A DNA stretch of 64,000 bases. Origin: Capitulum mitella (Eukaryota; Arthropoda; Thecostraca; Pollicipedomorpha; Pollicipedidae). Positions 33,534 through 45,756 of this stretch are shown here, piece after piece (positions within the stretch are counted from its first letter, which is position 1; every line of letters begins with the position of its first letter). The stretch covers positions 2,294,001 through 2,358,000 of the forward strand of contig CP099853.1 in the NCBI GenBank assembly GCA_030062745.1, in the 5' to 3' direction. The notes under the pieces were generated by a model, which had not been told where the DNA came from, made no database searches, and saw nothing but the letters and a program-made list of their open reading frames with translations. A program made the translations under genes and the position numbers.

Positions 33534-35925
33534 CTAACCCGCGCACGACCGTGGGTCGGCGACGATCACGCCCGACTGGGGGGGGGGGGGCGGTTGACCG
33601 CCCCGTCTAACTCGCGGTTAGTCGCACGATAAAAATAAGCACACCGTTAAAAAGTTCGTGACAAATAGAGCTCGAAACTGACCTTATTTTTAGTTTTGGA
33701 TAATATGTAAGCCATTTACACCCTATATATGTTTTATCACACCCGACTGCATGAGACCGAGAAACGGCCTGAATCTCAAGGCGTATGACTAGTAACGCAT
33801 AAGTAAAGGCACGAACGCAAGGGTAAGGGTCCGCAGATGCCGATACACATCTAATTTCCCAGACGTGTTCAATATATACGCCGAAACGTTGAGTTAAAGA
33901 CACGGCAATTTTCGCGCCGGTTGTTGGCGGGCGCCGCAGTCTTACGCAGTAAGAAATAAAAGGGAACTAATTTTAGCGTTCCTTTATTTTCGCAACATAC
34001 GCCTATCCCTATACATTTTATTGATTTTAACCCTTTTTCCGGCCGGGGGGCTGAATCCGCCCCCTCCGGTTTTTCGCTTGCTATTTCCAGGTTTTTTGGC
34101 GCAGCTTTACGAAACCTGTTGGCGTTTCCGAGTTATTCGTTCTACGTACTGTGAGAAAATTTTGAAATTCTACTTTGTTCATGGGCCGAGCAAGGCAACG
34201 TTTTTGGGAGGCACCTCAAGCCGTTTTTAGCCTTCCTGAGGGCAAAAGGAAAATGACTGCCAAAACTAGCGTGTTTAAGATAGAACTCAGAACTTGATAT
34301 GGATGTATAGCTAAATAGTTGGGCAGCGCGAAAATATAATTTTGTTCATCTGAGGTCACTTTACAAGATGAGGTCAAGGTTAAAAGTCCAAAGTTTCTTG
34401 TATAGTAGTAATTTCAGCGTTTTTTTTTAATGCCAAACCCGAAATATTTATCACATAGAAGGGTGCCCTCTACTTGTGTGTCAAGTTTCAGTCTGATATG
34501 AGGTCGGGTCATGCAACTATGACCTAAATTGTCAGTGCGTGTACCCCATATCACGATAGTCGTAAAATGAAATTTTTGAAATAGAGTGAATTCAATTGAT
34601 TGAAAACGTTTATAGATAATATTAAATGCATATGGAATCATTCCAAGTGACTCCAATGTCACTGGAAGTCATTTCAGGTCAAAGGTCAAGAGTTGATCTG
34701 AAGAACTTGTGACCATGACAGTTTCCCCTTTTCATGTCCCTGGCACTGCCTATGCTAACATTATACAAAAATGTAATACGATTTGCACTTCTTTAGCGTA
34801 ACATTACTAGCAGAAGCCAAAAAGTGTTTTTGCCTCTTTTGTTGATTCGGTTGTTGAAAAATTAATACTTCTATTTTTGAAATCCTGTGAACGCCTATGA
34901 TTTTCTCAAAATTTCAGATTTATGGACCGATGGTAAAAGTTCCATTCATAATCTCTGGATTCATGCCAATTTCATCAAAATTGGTCCATAAACAATGGAG
35001 TAAAAGGAAGTCCAAAAATATCCCAAATTTGGACTTTTTTGCCCTCCTGTGTCCATGTTTTTAATTTTGAAAACTTCTTTTTAGTAAAATGTGGTTAACG
35101 TCATGACAAATCGATTAAGATCTCAGGGGGAAGGGGAGGACCGAATCCGCTCCCCCCTGCCGGGAATCGGCCATACCGCTAGCACTCCGGGAATAGGGTT
35201 AATGGTTCTTATGATTTCTCATGTTTAAACTTTGAAAAAAACATTAGTTACCAATCTACACAGCTGGCGGAGCTTCATTCGCGAGGGCCTGTTTATTCCC
35301 AAAATTATGCAGATTTTTAGGCTTTTTGAGGTTCATGCTATTACTTACGTCTGTGCAAGCCAGTTCTGCCATTTTCTACGCATTCTGAGTAATTTATCGC
35401 AGATTTCGACGGTGGTACATTTCGGCTCACTACAGTTACACGTGATCGGAGCTCAGGTCAATGTCTGGAAGTCATTGATACTTTGCCCTTTGATGGTAAC
35501 TAGATGTCTGCATCACTCCACACTAAAAATGCTGTGAAAGATCCCGCCAGTTTCCGAAAAAAACGACGACATGTCTTCAAAATGCGCTTGATCTTAGGTC
35601 AATGACCCAGAAAATTCCGAAAATCAGGGATAGCAGATTTGTTGCACCTATCAAGGTCTCTTATCCCTAAAAGTATTATTGTGATATCTTGTTTTGCGAA
35701 AAAGTTACAGGGCGCTAAACCTATTTGGACATAGTTTCGTTTGACCTGACCTAGCTCAGACACCTGACCTGACTTGAGGTCAAACCTTTCATGCAAGGTG
35801 TACAAATGATGAAGCAAAAGGTGCACGAAGTTTCGTGGCGCTGCATTTGTTTGTTCTCTCTCAGTCCTGGAAAAACCTCAGGGGGGGCTGTCAACCGCCA
35901 CCCCCCGCCAGTCGAGGCGGGCTAA
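33534..35925 (+). mobile_element. TTAA-element family 2, copy B, interrupted by a family-1 element
   Basis: The outer element begins CCCGCGCACGACCG after CTAA (33534-33537) and ends GGCGGG before CTAA (35922-35925), so a 4-bp CTAA duplication flanks it. Its left part (to 34026) and right part (from 35203) align with copy A at 24213-25433 on either side of the insertion. The inserted family-1 element occupies 34027-35202. It contains the same hairpins and TGACCT words as copy A and no coding frame. Confidence 0.88.
34027..35202 (-). mobile_element. TTAA-element family 1, copy 5 (nested in family 2)
   Basis: Exact TTAA at both ends (34027-34030 and 35199-35202). Copy A of family 2 shows the uninterrupted region (GATTTTGTGGTCTTAATGAT). 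With the insert and one TTAA removed, this copy reads GATTTTAATGGTTCTTATGAT, closely similar. It is minus-oriented and more diverged than copies 1, 4, 6 and 7. Confidence 0.9.
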
Positions 35926-36029
35926 GGGGCTGCTTACTAACTGAGGCTTTTTTAGTTATTAAGGGATCATGGGGCACGTGAAAGTGAGATGGAGAGCGCA
36001 CCACCTGCCCGCCTCCTGGCCTGTTATGG

Positions 36030-36374
36030 GGCCTCTGCCAGACTGTTAAGAGGTCCTGTGCCGCCCAGGAGAAGGCTTCCAGTGGGCCTATTGAAAATCC
36101 CTATGAAGAGACCTCTTGTCCGCTTGTGAAGAACTCCCCGTCGGCCCAAAGAGGGTCCTTCCTGGCCTGCAAAGAGCCCACCTACGGACCCATGGACGGG
36201 ACCCCTGCCAGTCAGTAAAGGACCCCTGCAAGTCTGTAAAGGGTGACCTGTTGGCCAACTTAGGAGCAATGGGCCGTGCTAGACAAAAAAGGACCTGCCT
36301 GTGGGTCTTGAGACGGTGTTGGCTACTAAAAGGCTCCCGCTGCCAGCTCTACAGACCTGCGGGTCTCGCTGTTG
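36030..36374. repeat. Degenerate tandem repeat, CCTGTAAAGAGG type
   Basis: Irregular repeats of about 30 bp built on words like CCTGCAAAGAG and GTCTGTAAAGG. They grade into the clean 61-bp array. Similar words recur at 51430-51600. Confidence 0.6.
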
Positions 36375-36735
36375 CCCTGTAGAGGGGAACTCTGCTGGCC
36401 CGCACAGCGCTCCCCTGTTGGCCTGTACCACATAACCCTGCAGAGGGGAACTCTGCTGGTCCGTACAGCGCCCCCCTGTTGGCCTGTACCATATAACCCT
36501 GCAGAGGGGAACTCTGCTGGTCTGTACAGCGCCCCCCTGTTGGCCTGTACCATATAACCCTGCAGAGGGGAACTCTGCTTGGCCTGTACCATATAACCCT
36601 GCAGAGGGGAACTCTGCTGGCCTGTACAGCGCCCCCCTGTTGGCCTGTACCATATAACCCTGTAGAGGGGAACTCTGCTGTTCCGCACAGCGCCCCCCTG
36701 TTGGCCTGTACCATATAACCCTGCAGAGGGCCCGG
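36375..36735. repeat. 61-bp minisatellite, about 6.5 units
   Basis: The word AGAGGGGAACTCTGCTG recurs at 36381, 36442, 36503, 36564, 36603, 36664 and 36725: 61 bp apart with one shortened 39-bp unit. Because 61 is not a multiple of three, the same peptides appear in all three minus frames, which argues against coding. Confidence 0.95.
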
Positions 36736-37061
36736 CCCCAGTGGGTCTTTAGAGGCGGCTCTGTATCCTTACAGGGCCCTGAAGAGCCTCGTACGTCTAT
36801 AAAGAGGCCTTTGCAACTTCAAATCTCTCTTATTCGAATCTCACTTTGTAATTTCCGGTCATGGAACAATGGCAATACGGGATGCCGACAAGGAAACCCA
36901 CTGGAAAAGGAGCCGGACTCCCTCCGCTCTCATTAAGGAGAAGCCCGGGTTTGCGGCTGGTTGCAAATCAAGTGTAGTTTATGCTGCCGAATTAGGAGTC
37001 CTTCTGGCGTTGCATGCCCCCGACCGAAGGTCTGCCCTCCAGTATATGTACCCCCTGCTGT

Positions 37062-38279
37062 TTAACCCTATTCCCGGCAGGGGGGGCGGAATCCGCCCCC
37101 CCTCGGGTTTTTTGCTTGCCAATTCCAGGCTTTCTAACGTAGCTTCACGAAACTTGGTGACTTTTCCTAGCTATTCTTTCTACGTGCTGTGACAAAATTT
37201 CAAAATTGTATTTTGCTCAGGGGCGGAGCCTGGCAACGTTTTTGGGAGGCACCTCATGCCATTTTTGGCCATGTTGAGGGTAAAAAGAAAATGTCTGCAA
37301 AAAACAGAGTTTTAAAGCTAGAACTTAAAACCTTTATATGGATGTATAGCTAAATAGCTGGGCAATGTGCAGATTTAATTTTGTTTATCTGAGGTCATTT
37401 TACAAGGTCAGGTCAAGGTCAAAAGTCAAAATTTGTTTTTTTTGCCATAATTTCGGTGCCGTTTTCTTAAATGCCAAACCCGGAATATATATGACGTAGA
37501 AGGGTGCCTTCTACTTGTGTACCAAGTTTTAACTTGATATCAGGTCGGGTCACGGAGCTATGACCTAAAATGTCAGTGCGCGTACCCTACATCGCAATAG
37601 CCATAAAATGAAATTTTTGAAATAGAGTGAATTCAAATGATTGAAAACGTTTACAGATAATATTAAATGCACACGAGATCATTCCAAGTGACCCCAAGGT
37701 CACTGGAGATCATTTAAGGTCAAAGGTCACAAGTTGATCTGAGAAACGTGTGACCATGACAGTTCCCCCTTTTTCATGTTCCTGGCACCGCCTATGCTAA
37801 CATTATACAAACATTGCAATGCGATTTGTACTTCTTTAGTATAACATGACTAGCAGAAGCCAAAAAAGGGTGTTTGCCTCTTTTGTTCATCCAGTTGTTA
37901 GAAAACTAATCCTCCTATTTTTGAAACCCTGTGAACGCCCATGAATTCTCTCAAAATTTCAGATTTGCGGACACATGGTAAAAGCCCTATCTATAATTTC
38001 TCGATTTATGCCAGTTTCATCGAAATCGGTCCATAAACAACGGAGTTATAAGGAGTCCAAAAGTACCCCCCATTTTGACATTTTTGCCCCCTGTATCCAC
38101 AAATTTCGAAATTTAGAAAAAATTTTCTATAAAAATGTAGTTCACGTCGCGGCAAATCGATTGCCGTTTGTTGCGATAAAATCGGACAAGCAGTTCTCGA
38201 GATCTCAGGGGGGGGGGGCCGAATCCGCCCCCCTGCCGGGAATCGGCCATACCGTCTAGCCCTCCGGGAATAGGGTTAA
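37062..38279 (-). mobile_element. TTAA-element family 1, copy 6
   Basis: Exact TTAA flanks (37062-37065 and 38276-38279), full complement of family landmarks, minus orientation. The 63-bp degenerate minisatellite begins directly after its right end. Confidence 0.93.
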
Positions 38280-38280
38280 A

Positions 38281-38830
38281 AGGCGACCCTATGACACCAA
38301 CGGCATGCTTCTGCGATGGGGCATTGACACCCTGTCGTTCGAAAGTGTCGTCGTTCACTGTGACACCAAGAGTGCACCCCTGTGATAGGGTGTGGGCACC
38401 CCGTTATTTAAAATGCACCCCTGCGGCACCAAGGGAACGCCCCTGCGATGGTGTACGGGTGCCCTGTGGGCCAAAAGGCGGTCCTGTGACACCAGGGATG
38501 CGCTCCTGTGTTGAGCATGAGCTCCCTGACATTCAAAATGTCGTTGTGACATCAAGAGGGCGCCCCTGTGATGGTTCATGGTCAACCTGTCGACCAACAG
38601 GTGCCCCTGTGACACCAAAGAGGCGCCTCTGGACTGGACTATGGGCGCCCTGTCGTTCAAAAGACGTTTCTTGACACCAAACAGGCACCCATGCGATGAA
38701 GTGTGGGTGGCCTGTCGTTCAAAAGGCGTTCTTGTGGTAACAAGGAGGCGCTCCTCGGATGAAGTATCGGTGCCCTGTCATTCAAAAGGCGCTCCTGAGA
38801 CACGAAGGCACCCTTGGGCATTAGACATGA
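38281..38830. repeat. About 63-bp degenerate minisatellite
   Basis: About eight diverged units carry the words GTGACACCAAG, GCGCCCCTGTGATGG and CCTGTCGTTCAAAAGG, roughly 62-64 bp apart. Related units occur at 49490-49610 and 50215-50340. Confidence 0.8.
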
Positions 38831-38869
38831 TGGCACTGTACTCTTCAAAATCACGGCCGAATAGCATCG

Positions 38870-39115
38870 AAGAGGCCCCAACGTTCAAGAGATAGGCCAC
38901 CTTTTGGAACGGCTCCTTGTTACTCGGAGAAACAAAGGCAAACGTCACGTTCATAATGGTGCTTGATTCAGTTTTTACGGACGAGTTTTGTGCTTGGATA
39001 GAAAGGCGCCGTATCGCTAAGGAGCGCGGTGTGGAATCGTGCGCTCTTGTGACAAGACATCCCTCCGTCAAAAGGGCGCCATTGGGACTCCGCGGGAGCA
39101 GCCATGCTTTGGTGT
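38870..39115. repeat. Dispersed repeat segment shared with 50340-50560
   Basis: Shared words in the same order are GGCCACCTTTTG, ATGGTGCTTGATTCAGTTT, a CGTATCGCTAAGGAG-type block and a GTGACA-type block. It follows the 63-bp minisatellite in both places, so the two form one larger dispersed unit. Confidence 0.7.
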
Positions 39116-39254
39116 ATGTTTAACATGATAGGCACGTCTTGAATATGCGCATCCCGCTCTCAACCAATCAATCAATCAATCGCACACGAGTCAGAACACC
39201 CTGGCTGGTCGTTTTGACACCGCCCATCACATACAACCGAATGCTCCGCGTGAC

Positions 39255-40465
39255 TTAACGCTATTCCCGGAGGGCTAGACGGTATGGCCGATTCCCGGCA
39301 GGGGGGGCGGATTCGGCCCCCCCTGAGATCTCGAGAACTACTTATCCGATTTCATCGCAACAAACGGCAATCGATTTGCCGTGACGTGAACTACATTTTT
39401 ATAAAAAGAAATTTTCAAATTTTGAAATTTGTGGATACGGGGGCAAAATGTCAAATGGGGGGTACTTTTTGACTTCTTATAACTCCGTTGTTTATGGACC
39501 GATTTCGATGAAACTGGCATGAATCGAGAGATTATGGATAGGGCTTTTACCATGGGCATGCAAATTTGAAATTTTGAGAAAATTCATGGGCGTTCACAGG
39601 GTTTCAAAAATAGGGGGATTAGTTTTCTAATAACGGAATGAACAAAAGAGGCCAAAACACTTTTTTAGCTTCTGCTAGTCATGTTATGCTATAGAAATAC
39701 AAATCGCATTACAATGTTTGTATAATGTTAGCATAGGCGGTGCCAGGGACATAAAAAAGGGGGAACTGTCATGGTCACACGTTCTTCAGATCAACTTGTG
39801 ACCTTTGACCTTAAATGACCTCCAGTAACCTTGGGGTCACCTGGAATGATGTCGTGTGCATTCAATATTATCTGTAAACGTTTTTAATTGATTAAATTCA
39901 CTTTTTTCCAAAAAATTCATTTTTTGGCTTTTGCGATATAGGGTACGCGCACGGACATTTTAGGTCATAGCTTCGTGACCCGACCTGATATCAAGCTGAA
40001 ACTTGATACACATGTAGAGGGCATCTTTCTACGTCATATATATTTCGGGTTTGGGATTTGAAAAAACGGCGGCGAAATTATTGCTAAAAAACAAATTTTG
40101 ACTTTTGACCTTGACCTGACCTTGTAAAGTGACCTTAGATAAACAAAATTACATATGCGCATTGCCCAACTATTTAGCTATACATTCATATAAAGTTTTA
40201 AGTTCTATCTTAAAAACTCTGTTTTTGGCAGACATTTTTCTTTTACCCTCAACATGGCCAAAAATAACCTGAGGTGCCTCCCAAAAACGTTGCCTGGCTC
40301 CGCCCCTGAGCAAAATAGAATTTCGAAATTTTGTCACGGCTCGTTGAAGGAATAGCTAGGAAAAGTGACCAAGTTTCGTGAAGCTACGTTAAAAAGCCTG
40401 GAATTGGCAAGCAAAAAACCCGAGGGGGGGGCGGATTCCGCCCCCCCTGCCGGGAATAGGGTTAA
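39255..40465 (+). mobile_element. TTAA-element family 1, copy 7
   Basis: Exact TTAA flanks (39255-39258 and 40462-40465). Very similar to copy 1 throughout. It is inverted relative to copy 6, with 975 bp between them. Confidence 0.93.
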
Positions 40466-40559
40466 GCGTAGTTATTATCGAGGTGAGCGCACCTCAGGAG
40501 CAATTTTGGCGCCCATTTGGCGCCATTTTGGCGTCTCCACAATGCCGTTCGTTGCCCCT

Positions 40560-41170
40560 AAAGTCCCAAAGTCCCAAAGTCCCTGTCGCACCTAAAGTTC
40601 CCCGTTGGCGAAATTCTGGATCCACCTATGGGTGGGAAAACAGCAGAGTAGGCCGCAACCGCAGCACCTGGGCTCCTACGTGGAGCATTCTCGACGTCCG
40701 TCGCTGGCGCCAGCCATTGCACGTGCGTCGCCGGCTGAACGCGCCTCGTCGACGCGTGGGACAAACGCCTCGGGGCGGCGCTGCGACGCGTCACGCGCCA
40801 GGTCGAAGATCCGATCGAGACCGATCGAGATCGAGGCCGATCGAGAGCGAGATCGGTCGAGAGCGAGACCGCGATCCGGAGCTCCGGCCAGCGAGCGGCG
40901 GCGAGCCGAGTCGGGGCGAGATCGGTCGAGAGCGAGACCGCGATCCGGAGCTCCGGCCAGCGAGCGGCGGCGAGCCGAGTCGAGACGACGCGGCCGAGCG
41001 GTCCCCAAGGCAAGCAGTCGCGGTCGCGGCACGCTGGAACCGAGAACGAGTCATTCGGGACCGGTCCCGATTTGCGGGCCCTGCGATTTCGCCGTCTGGT
41101 TTTGTTTACGGCTGTTCGTTTTCGCGGATTGCCCACGATCACGACCAGTTTCAGGCGAAGTCAAATAAGA
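40560..41170. promoter_or_regulatory. GC-rich island with a 69-bp tandem duplication
   Basis: A CpG-dense block includes GATCGAGA-type short repeats (about 40805-40860) and a 69-bp unit present twice (40847-40915 and 40916-40984). Overlapping frames on both strands follow from composition. No exon is supported, and whether it is a promoter is unknown. Confidence 0.4.
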
Positions 41171-42990
41171 GGATTGCCAGGGAGGGTCCGTTGAGAAGGT
41201 GATGCAACGAACAGCCCCCTCCCCCCCCGACCCGTCTCTGGTAAGGCGAGATTAGCAAGCTTCTGCCGCTGAAGGACTGGTCCCACTTTGTTCATGAACT
41301 GGGTGCCGTATGACCTCGTAGTCGGTGCGCTCTTACATCTCAATAGCCAGTCATCAGTTGTGGCCTGCGACTGCTTTCGCCGGTGTAAGCAGGCCCACAG
41401 CTGACAAAGTGAGGTGCCGTTGGCGGTTTATCACGTTCCGGTCTGCTATCCGCAGGTCAATCACAGAGTTGACATCACCCCAGATAAACCAGGCGCTTTG
41501 TTTAGTTGCGACATGCGACGACCTGAATATACTGATCGCCTTCATGCCTCTTCGGCATTTACGCCTCCGTAGTTTATCGTCGAGTAGCACGGCCTGAATC
41601 GATTTCAGATAAGAATTCACCAGATACGAGTAGACCATCTGTCTTTGAGAGTAGCGAAAACGCCAGGGGGCGGAGCAACAGGGGAGAAAAACAGAAATAC
41701 GCTTAGAAAAAAAGGGATTCTCTAGGACTCTCGTTGGGGGGGGGGGGGGCAGTTGCGCTGTCTGCCCTTCCTGGATTACGTTACCGTGACAGGTACAATG
41801 TTTGTCAAATTGAACATAAACAGCATGCGGGTCGATGGAGACGGCTAATGTCGTACCAGACTGTGCGATTCTGTCACGTGGACGTCAGAGTACGAAACGG
41901 ATGAATCCTGTTCGATTCTATCCAATCCGCATTCGGGCAGGCTGAATCCGGATCTAATCCAAATCCATAATTTTTTCCAAAGTTGGTCCAGACCGGATCC
42001 GACGCGCTACAAATGACTAGTAGGCAAAATCTAGGGAAGCTGGAATGGGAACCTCCATTCCAGTCTAGTCTAATGCAAAATTACATTCTAAAAACTGGTT
42101 AAAACCGGTCTACTTTTACCACAGGTAAAACTTATCAAAACAATGCATACAAATAAAGGTTCGCTACTGTCATTTGCCTACGCAGTTTGCTTTTTCGAGA
42201 CATGTCTTCCCTGTTTTAACATTCACCAACCAACATCTGGATTCCTCCCCATTCACGATTCCTTGATGGAGGAACACCAGCATTCCTTTCAGTTAAACGG
42301 TCCGATCACTTTTGAAGCCGGTTTGTTAAGGCCATAATTACCAGTTCCTAAGACACAGAAACCTAAAGTTCCAGTGCCAAATTCTTGTCATTGTTGGCTC
42401 CTTGATTACCTGTTCCTGTTCAACTTAACGTGGAATGTTTTGTTCGTGTAGCTGGATTATTCTATAGGTGACTGTTCTGGCAGAGTTAATATGAGCTTTG
42501 TTGCCAAACGCTTAACGTCAGGCTAAACTTTGACTTACATTAACTTAGCCTTAAGGCATTTTTGTCAGTTGCTTAAATACCATAAGCTTACGAAACTTAA
42601 AATCGAAATCCGATCCAAATCCTCGTTTTGAACAAACAAGTCAAGCCAATCCGGATCCAGTTCGGCGGAATGGATCGGACTGTAAAATCTGCTGCACGCG
42701 CTGTAAAGATCCAGCGCGTCTCGTACTCTGGTGGACGTGGCGTCGAACTGGCCCATGGAGCGGAGAAAATGACTCACGATTACAAACGGCTGATGCTGCC
42801 TGGTCACGTCGTGACGCCTTTCCACAACCGATTTCAGCGCGCCTCAACTTCTCCTAATTTTCCAAAACTGCATGCGAGATGAAACGCCCAAAGGAGGAAC
42901 GAGAACTTAAATGTTAACCAGAATGCGCAGCCTGTGGCGTTGGTCGAAATTAAGTACTGAAGTTGTTGAAGAAAGCTTCAAACAGAACCA
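41171..42990. other. Non-coding stretch, possible LINE endonuclease remnant
   Basis: A minus frame at 41354-41638 includes FIWGDVNSVIDLRIADR, which resembles the GDFN-VID--DR block of L1-type endonucleases. No other LINE part is nearby, so this is tentative. A GGATCC-rich patch lies at 41930-42000, and a minus frame at 42565-42825 is unrecognised. Confidence 0.3.
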
Positions 42991-44537
42991 ATAACCCTCG
43001 CCGGGCTGTCCTCACGATAAACCTTCACCGGGCCAAGGGGCCGATAAGCACCCTCCCCCCACACCTCGAGAACCATAAGTCCCACAGTAACAGGAAAAAC
43101 ACCGTTGGAAAGCTCTTGGCGAAACTAGAAGAAATCACACATTTTTCAACTACGGTCAATACTGAGGTCACCAGAGGTCATCATAGGCCAAAGTACCCTG
43201 TTGAATTTTGTTAGGCAGGAACCTTTGATAACCAGGGTTTAACGTGGCTCCAAAGGGGTTTAACGGTAAAAAGGGTCTGATTTACATATTAGGGGCGGAA
43301 AGGACGCCTGAGGCCAGATCCGACCATCTCAAGGAAAGCGGAAAATGAAGGCAAAAAAATCGTCTTTTTCTGCGGGGAGAATTCCTCTTTTTTCAGAATG
43401 CGCCGATATGTGCTTGGTGGGATACGCCGCCAACGTGTCTGACACGCATATGAAGTCTGCAGTGACTATGTTAAAGTCAAACAACGTCAACCTACGTCAA
43501 GGTATTGACGCTGATTCTTCGGGCGTCCTTGGTATCCGCCACATATCTGCTACATCGCCATTGACCGAACACGATACATCATCAAATTCTATAGCATGGA
43601 GTCACGTGATAACCGTTCTACGTCATGAAACCCGTGCCAAAAGCGTCCTTGACATAGGTCACTCAGATACCGGGCGCCGTGCACAGCAGCAGTGCAAAAG
43701 ACTAATTTGTAGTTGAAAACTACCTTCGCGACGGCAAGGGTTTCTATTTTGGCGACCAGAAATACGTGGCAGATTGTGGCAGCACAAACTGTGTAGAAGT
43801 AAGCCATGGCTGTAGTTCTTATCGTTTCTGGCCATACAAAGTATTCGCCCTGAAAACAGGCAAAATATTTCAAAAGATCAAATCAGGTTAGACTAGGTCA
43901 AACTGAATAGGGTCACTCTTGGAAAGTAGGTTGTTGTCATGTATTAGTACTTCCGAAGAAAGTATGAATATCAGTAAACATTGCCCGACTGTAAACCAAA
44001 GAATTGTTCTCGGCTCCTGGCCTGAAAATTCGTTATGAAATGTGACCTAACCTCAGGTCACCGGTCAAGGGGAACATTTACGGATGCAACTGACGTGAGA
44101 AGCTCCAAGATGTATATCCAAGCTGTAGAACCGTCGAACTAATCTCACAATCTTAATATCATCCGTAAAAAGGCCGAAAGTTTAGCTGACCTCAGGTTAA
44201 TGACGTGGACATTGCCAAAAAATGGACAGAGAAATATTGTACCATTTATCATGTTTTGTCAGTGCCGCAGTTTTCATGTCCATCTGTGCATTTCACAAAA
44301 TTACATAATAGTCTCAAGTTTTTAACATGGTCTTGTCTCATAATAGTCTCAAGTCTTTAACATGGTCTGCCCTAGGACAATAACCTAAAGTGGCCATGAG
44401 TTTAAAAATCTATACGAGATGTAGAATGATTAATAAAAAGTCACTTTAACTTTCGTATCCGTGCGCTTTTTCGTTCTTTAGCTATCCTAAAAAAACCTGA
44501 GGGGTGCTCATCCAACGCTTCGGCCCGGCGGAGGATA
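42991..44537 (+). mobile_element. TTAA-type element family 3 (about 1.55 kb)
   Basis: It begins CCCTCGCCGGGC after ATAA (42991-42994) and ends GCCCGGCGGAGG before ATAA (44534-44537). Near the ends are hairpin-capable blocks (CCAAGGGGCCGATAAGCACC and CTGAGGGGTGCTCATCC). Near the right end AACTTTCGTATCCGTGCGC and AAAAAAACCTGAGGGG occupy the same position as in families 1 and 2. TGACCT and AGGTCA words occur near 43160-43185, 44045-44070 and 44185-44205. It has a local 39-bp duplication at about 44290-44370. It is non-coding. Confidence 0.7.
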
Positions 44538-44793
44538 AGAATGAAGTAAAATTTCGATAACAAGTGCGCGGCCAATAATTTTGTCTAACTGCTGAGTCTG
44601 GACATAGCTTCTCCGCTCGTTCTGAAAGTTTCCTGGCGTGATGGCTGGTTTCATTTTCTGAAAAACCCAACTCCTTATTTCGAGCATTGCTTCCACCACC
44701 GTATAGACGCATGTTTAGTATGCGCGGTTCGCCGATCCTTAACCATTTTGCTGCATCTGACGACCACGTGCTTTGTTTACAGAGGCAACTCAC

Positions 44794-44856
44794 CGGACTG
44801 CTCCTCAGAGCGTCGCCTGACATTGTTCTGAGAGGTGATCTGCACCAGGAGGACTC
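44794..44856 (-). CDS. Exon: end of last membrane helix and start of tail, tetraspanin-like protein
   Basis: The minus strand shows a pyrimidine-rich acceptor (GTTTTTCCCCCCGGCAG) and a donor GTGAGT. The 63-bp exon is phase 1 at both ends and reads VLLVQITSQNNVRRRSEEQS. Joined to the exon at 45923-46047 (whose last base completes GGA), the helix continues ...VIASGVVLG-VLLVQITSQ and then turns into a polar, basic NNVRRRSEEQS tail, as expected just after a transmembrane segment. The phase-1 exit fits the entry of the exon at 64-180. The intron between the two tetraspanin-like exons is 1066 bp. A competing plus-strand exon overlaps here but gives a less protein-like peptide. Confidence 0.7.
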
Positions 44857-45756
44857 CTGCCGGGGGGAAAAACAGACGAGGTAAGTCACGTGCCATCAGC
44901 GTTCGAGCTGGACGCATTCTCTTTGTCACTCGTGTTTCGTAGAAAACTGCGACGTTTAAGAAACATGTGGTTAAAGATTCACTGCAACTGAATGATTCGT
45001 GACTCGTTTTGTGGAAATCAATTTAAAGCACCGTCAGTGAGCGATTCAGGTAAATTAACCATGTTCTCCAAAGCATGGAGCACTGTTTGAACTGAGAAAG
45101 ATGCTGCGTTGGTCAACTGCTGCACAAAATATTGACGTAGTCCATACAAATGTGCTGGATCACAGTTAAGTAACAAATAACACACCAATGGGAACACAGT
45201 TTTGAAAATGGAAATACTGGAGTTTGTCAGGCAGCACAGCCAACGGGAGGGTCACTGAATAAGTTTAACATCTATGTATTGCGGTCTACCCACATCTAAC
45301 GCGATCATCTGCCATGTCAAACATCCTCGAGGTCAAAGACGACGCAAGGCATACATCGGTACTTAATCTGAAATATTCAGACTTTCCACATTTCGGGGAT
45401 CTTGTTTTCCGGGCGAGTCAAAGTTCCACGTCTGCGTAAGAGTGAATCTAGCTATGAAACTCGTCCCGGTATTACTACGGCTGCCTGTAGGAGCCACTTC
45501 TTGCCGCAGACAAGGCCTTTGTTTTTCGAGGTCTCGAAAGATGGAAAAATGCCTAAGAAACCTACGTTTACAAGCTGAAGGAGTGCTCAAAAGGTCTTCC
45601 TTTCTGCTCAGGCAGCAGGCTCGCGAATGCCTGCTGGGCGACCATCAGCAAAGTCAGAAAGTGCACAGAAACGCCGGAAGGACCCTGGCAAGGCTTTAAG
45701 ATATACACCGCGGAGGGGACAGCTGCCTCCCGAATTTCAAAGACCACCACTCCAGG

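Noticed and set aside
40558-41202. Frames of 190-240 codons with repeated Arg/Asp/Ser peptides
   Set aside because: They translate a GC-rich island with a 69-bp duplication whose period is a multiple of three; both strands are equally open.
41354-41638. A frame with a GDVNSVID--ADR motif like a LINE endonuclease
   Set aside because: A single short motif with no other LINE part nearby; kept only as a tentative note.
42565-42825. A minus-strand frame with protein-like composition (DALDLYSACSRFYSP)
   Set aside because: No recognisable family; a donor-like GTGAGT lies inside it but no matching acceptor was convincing.
44783-44880. A plus-strand exon with a good acceptor and a GAG|GTAAGT donor
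   Set aside because: The overlapping minus-strand exon 44794-44856 has equally good sites, joins in phase to a second exon and completes a membrane helix, which chance would rarely give.
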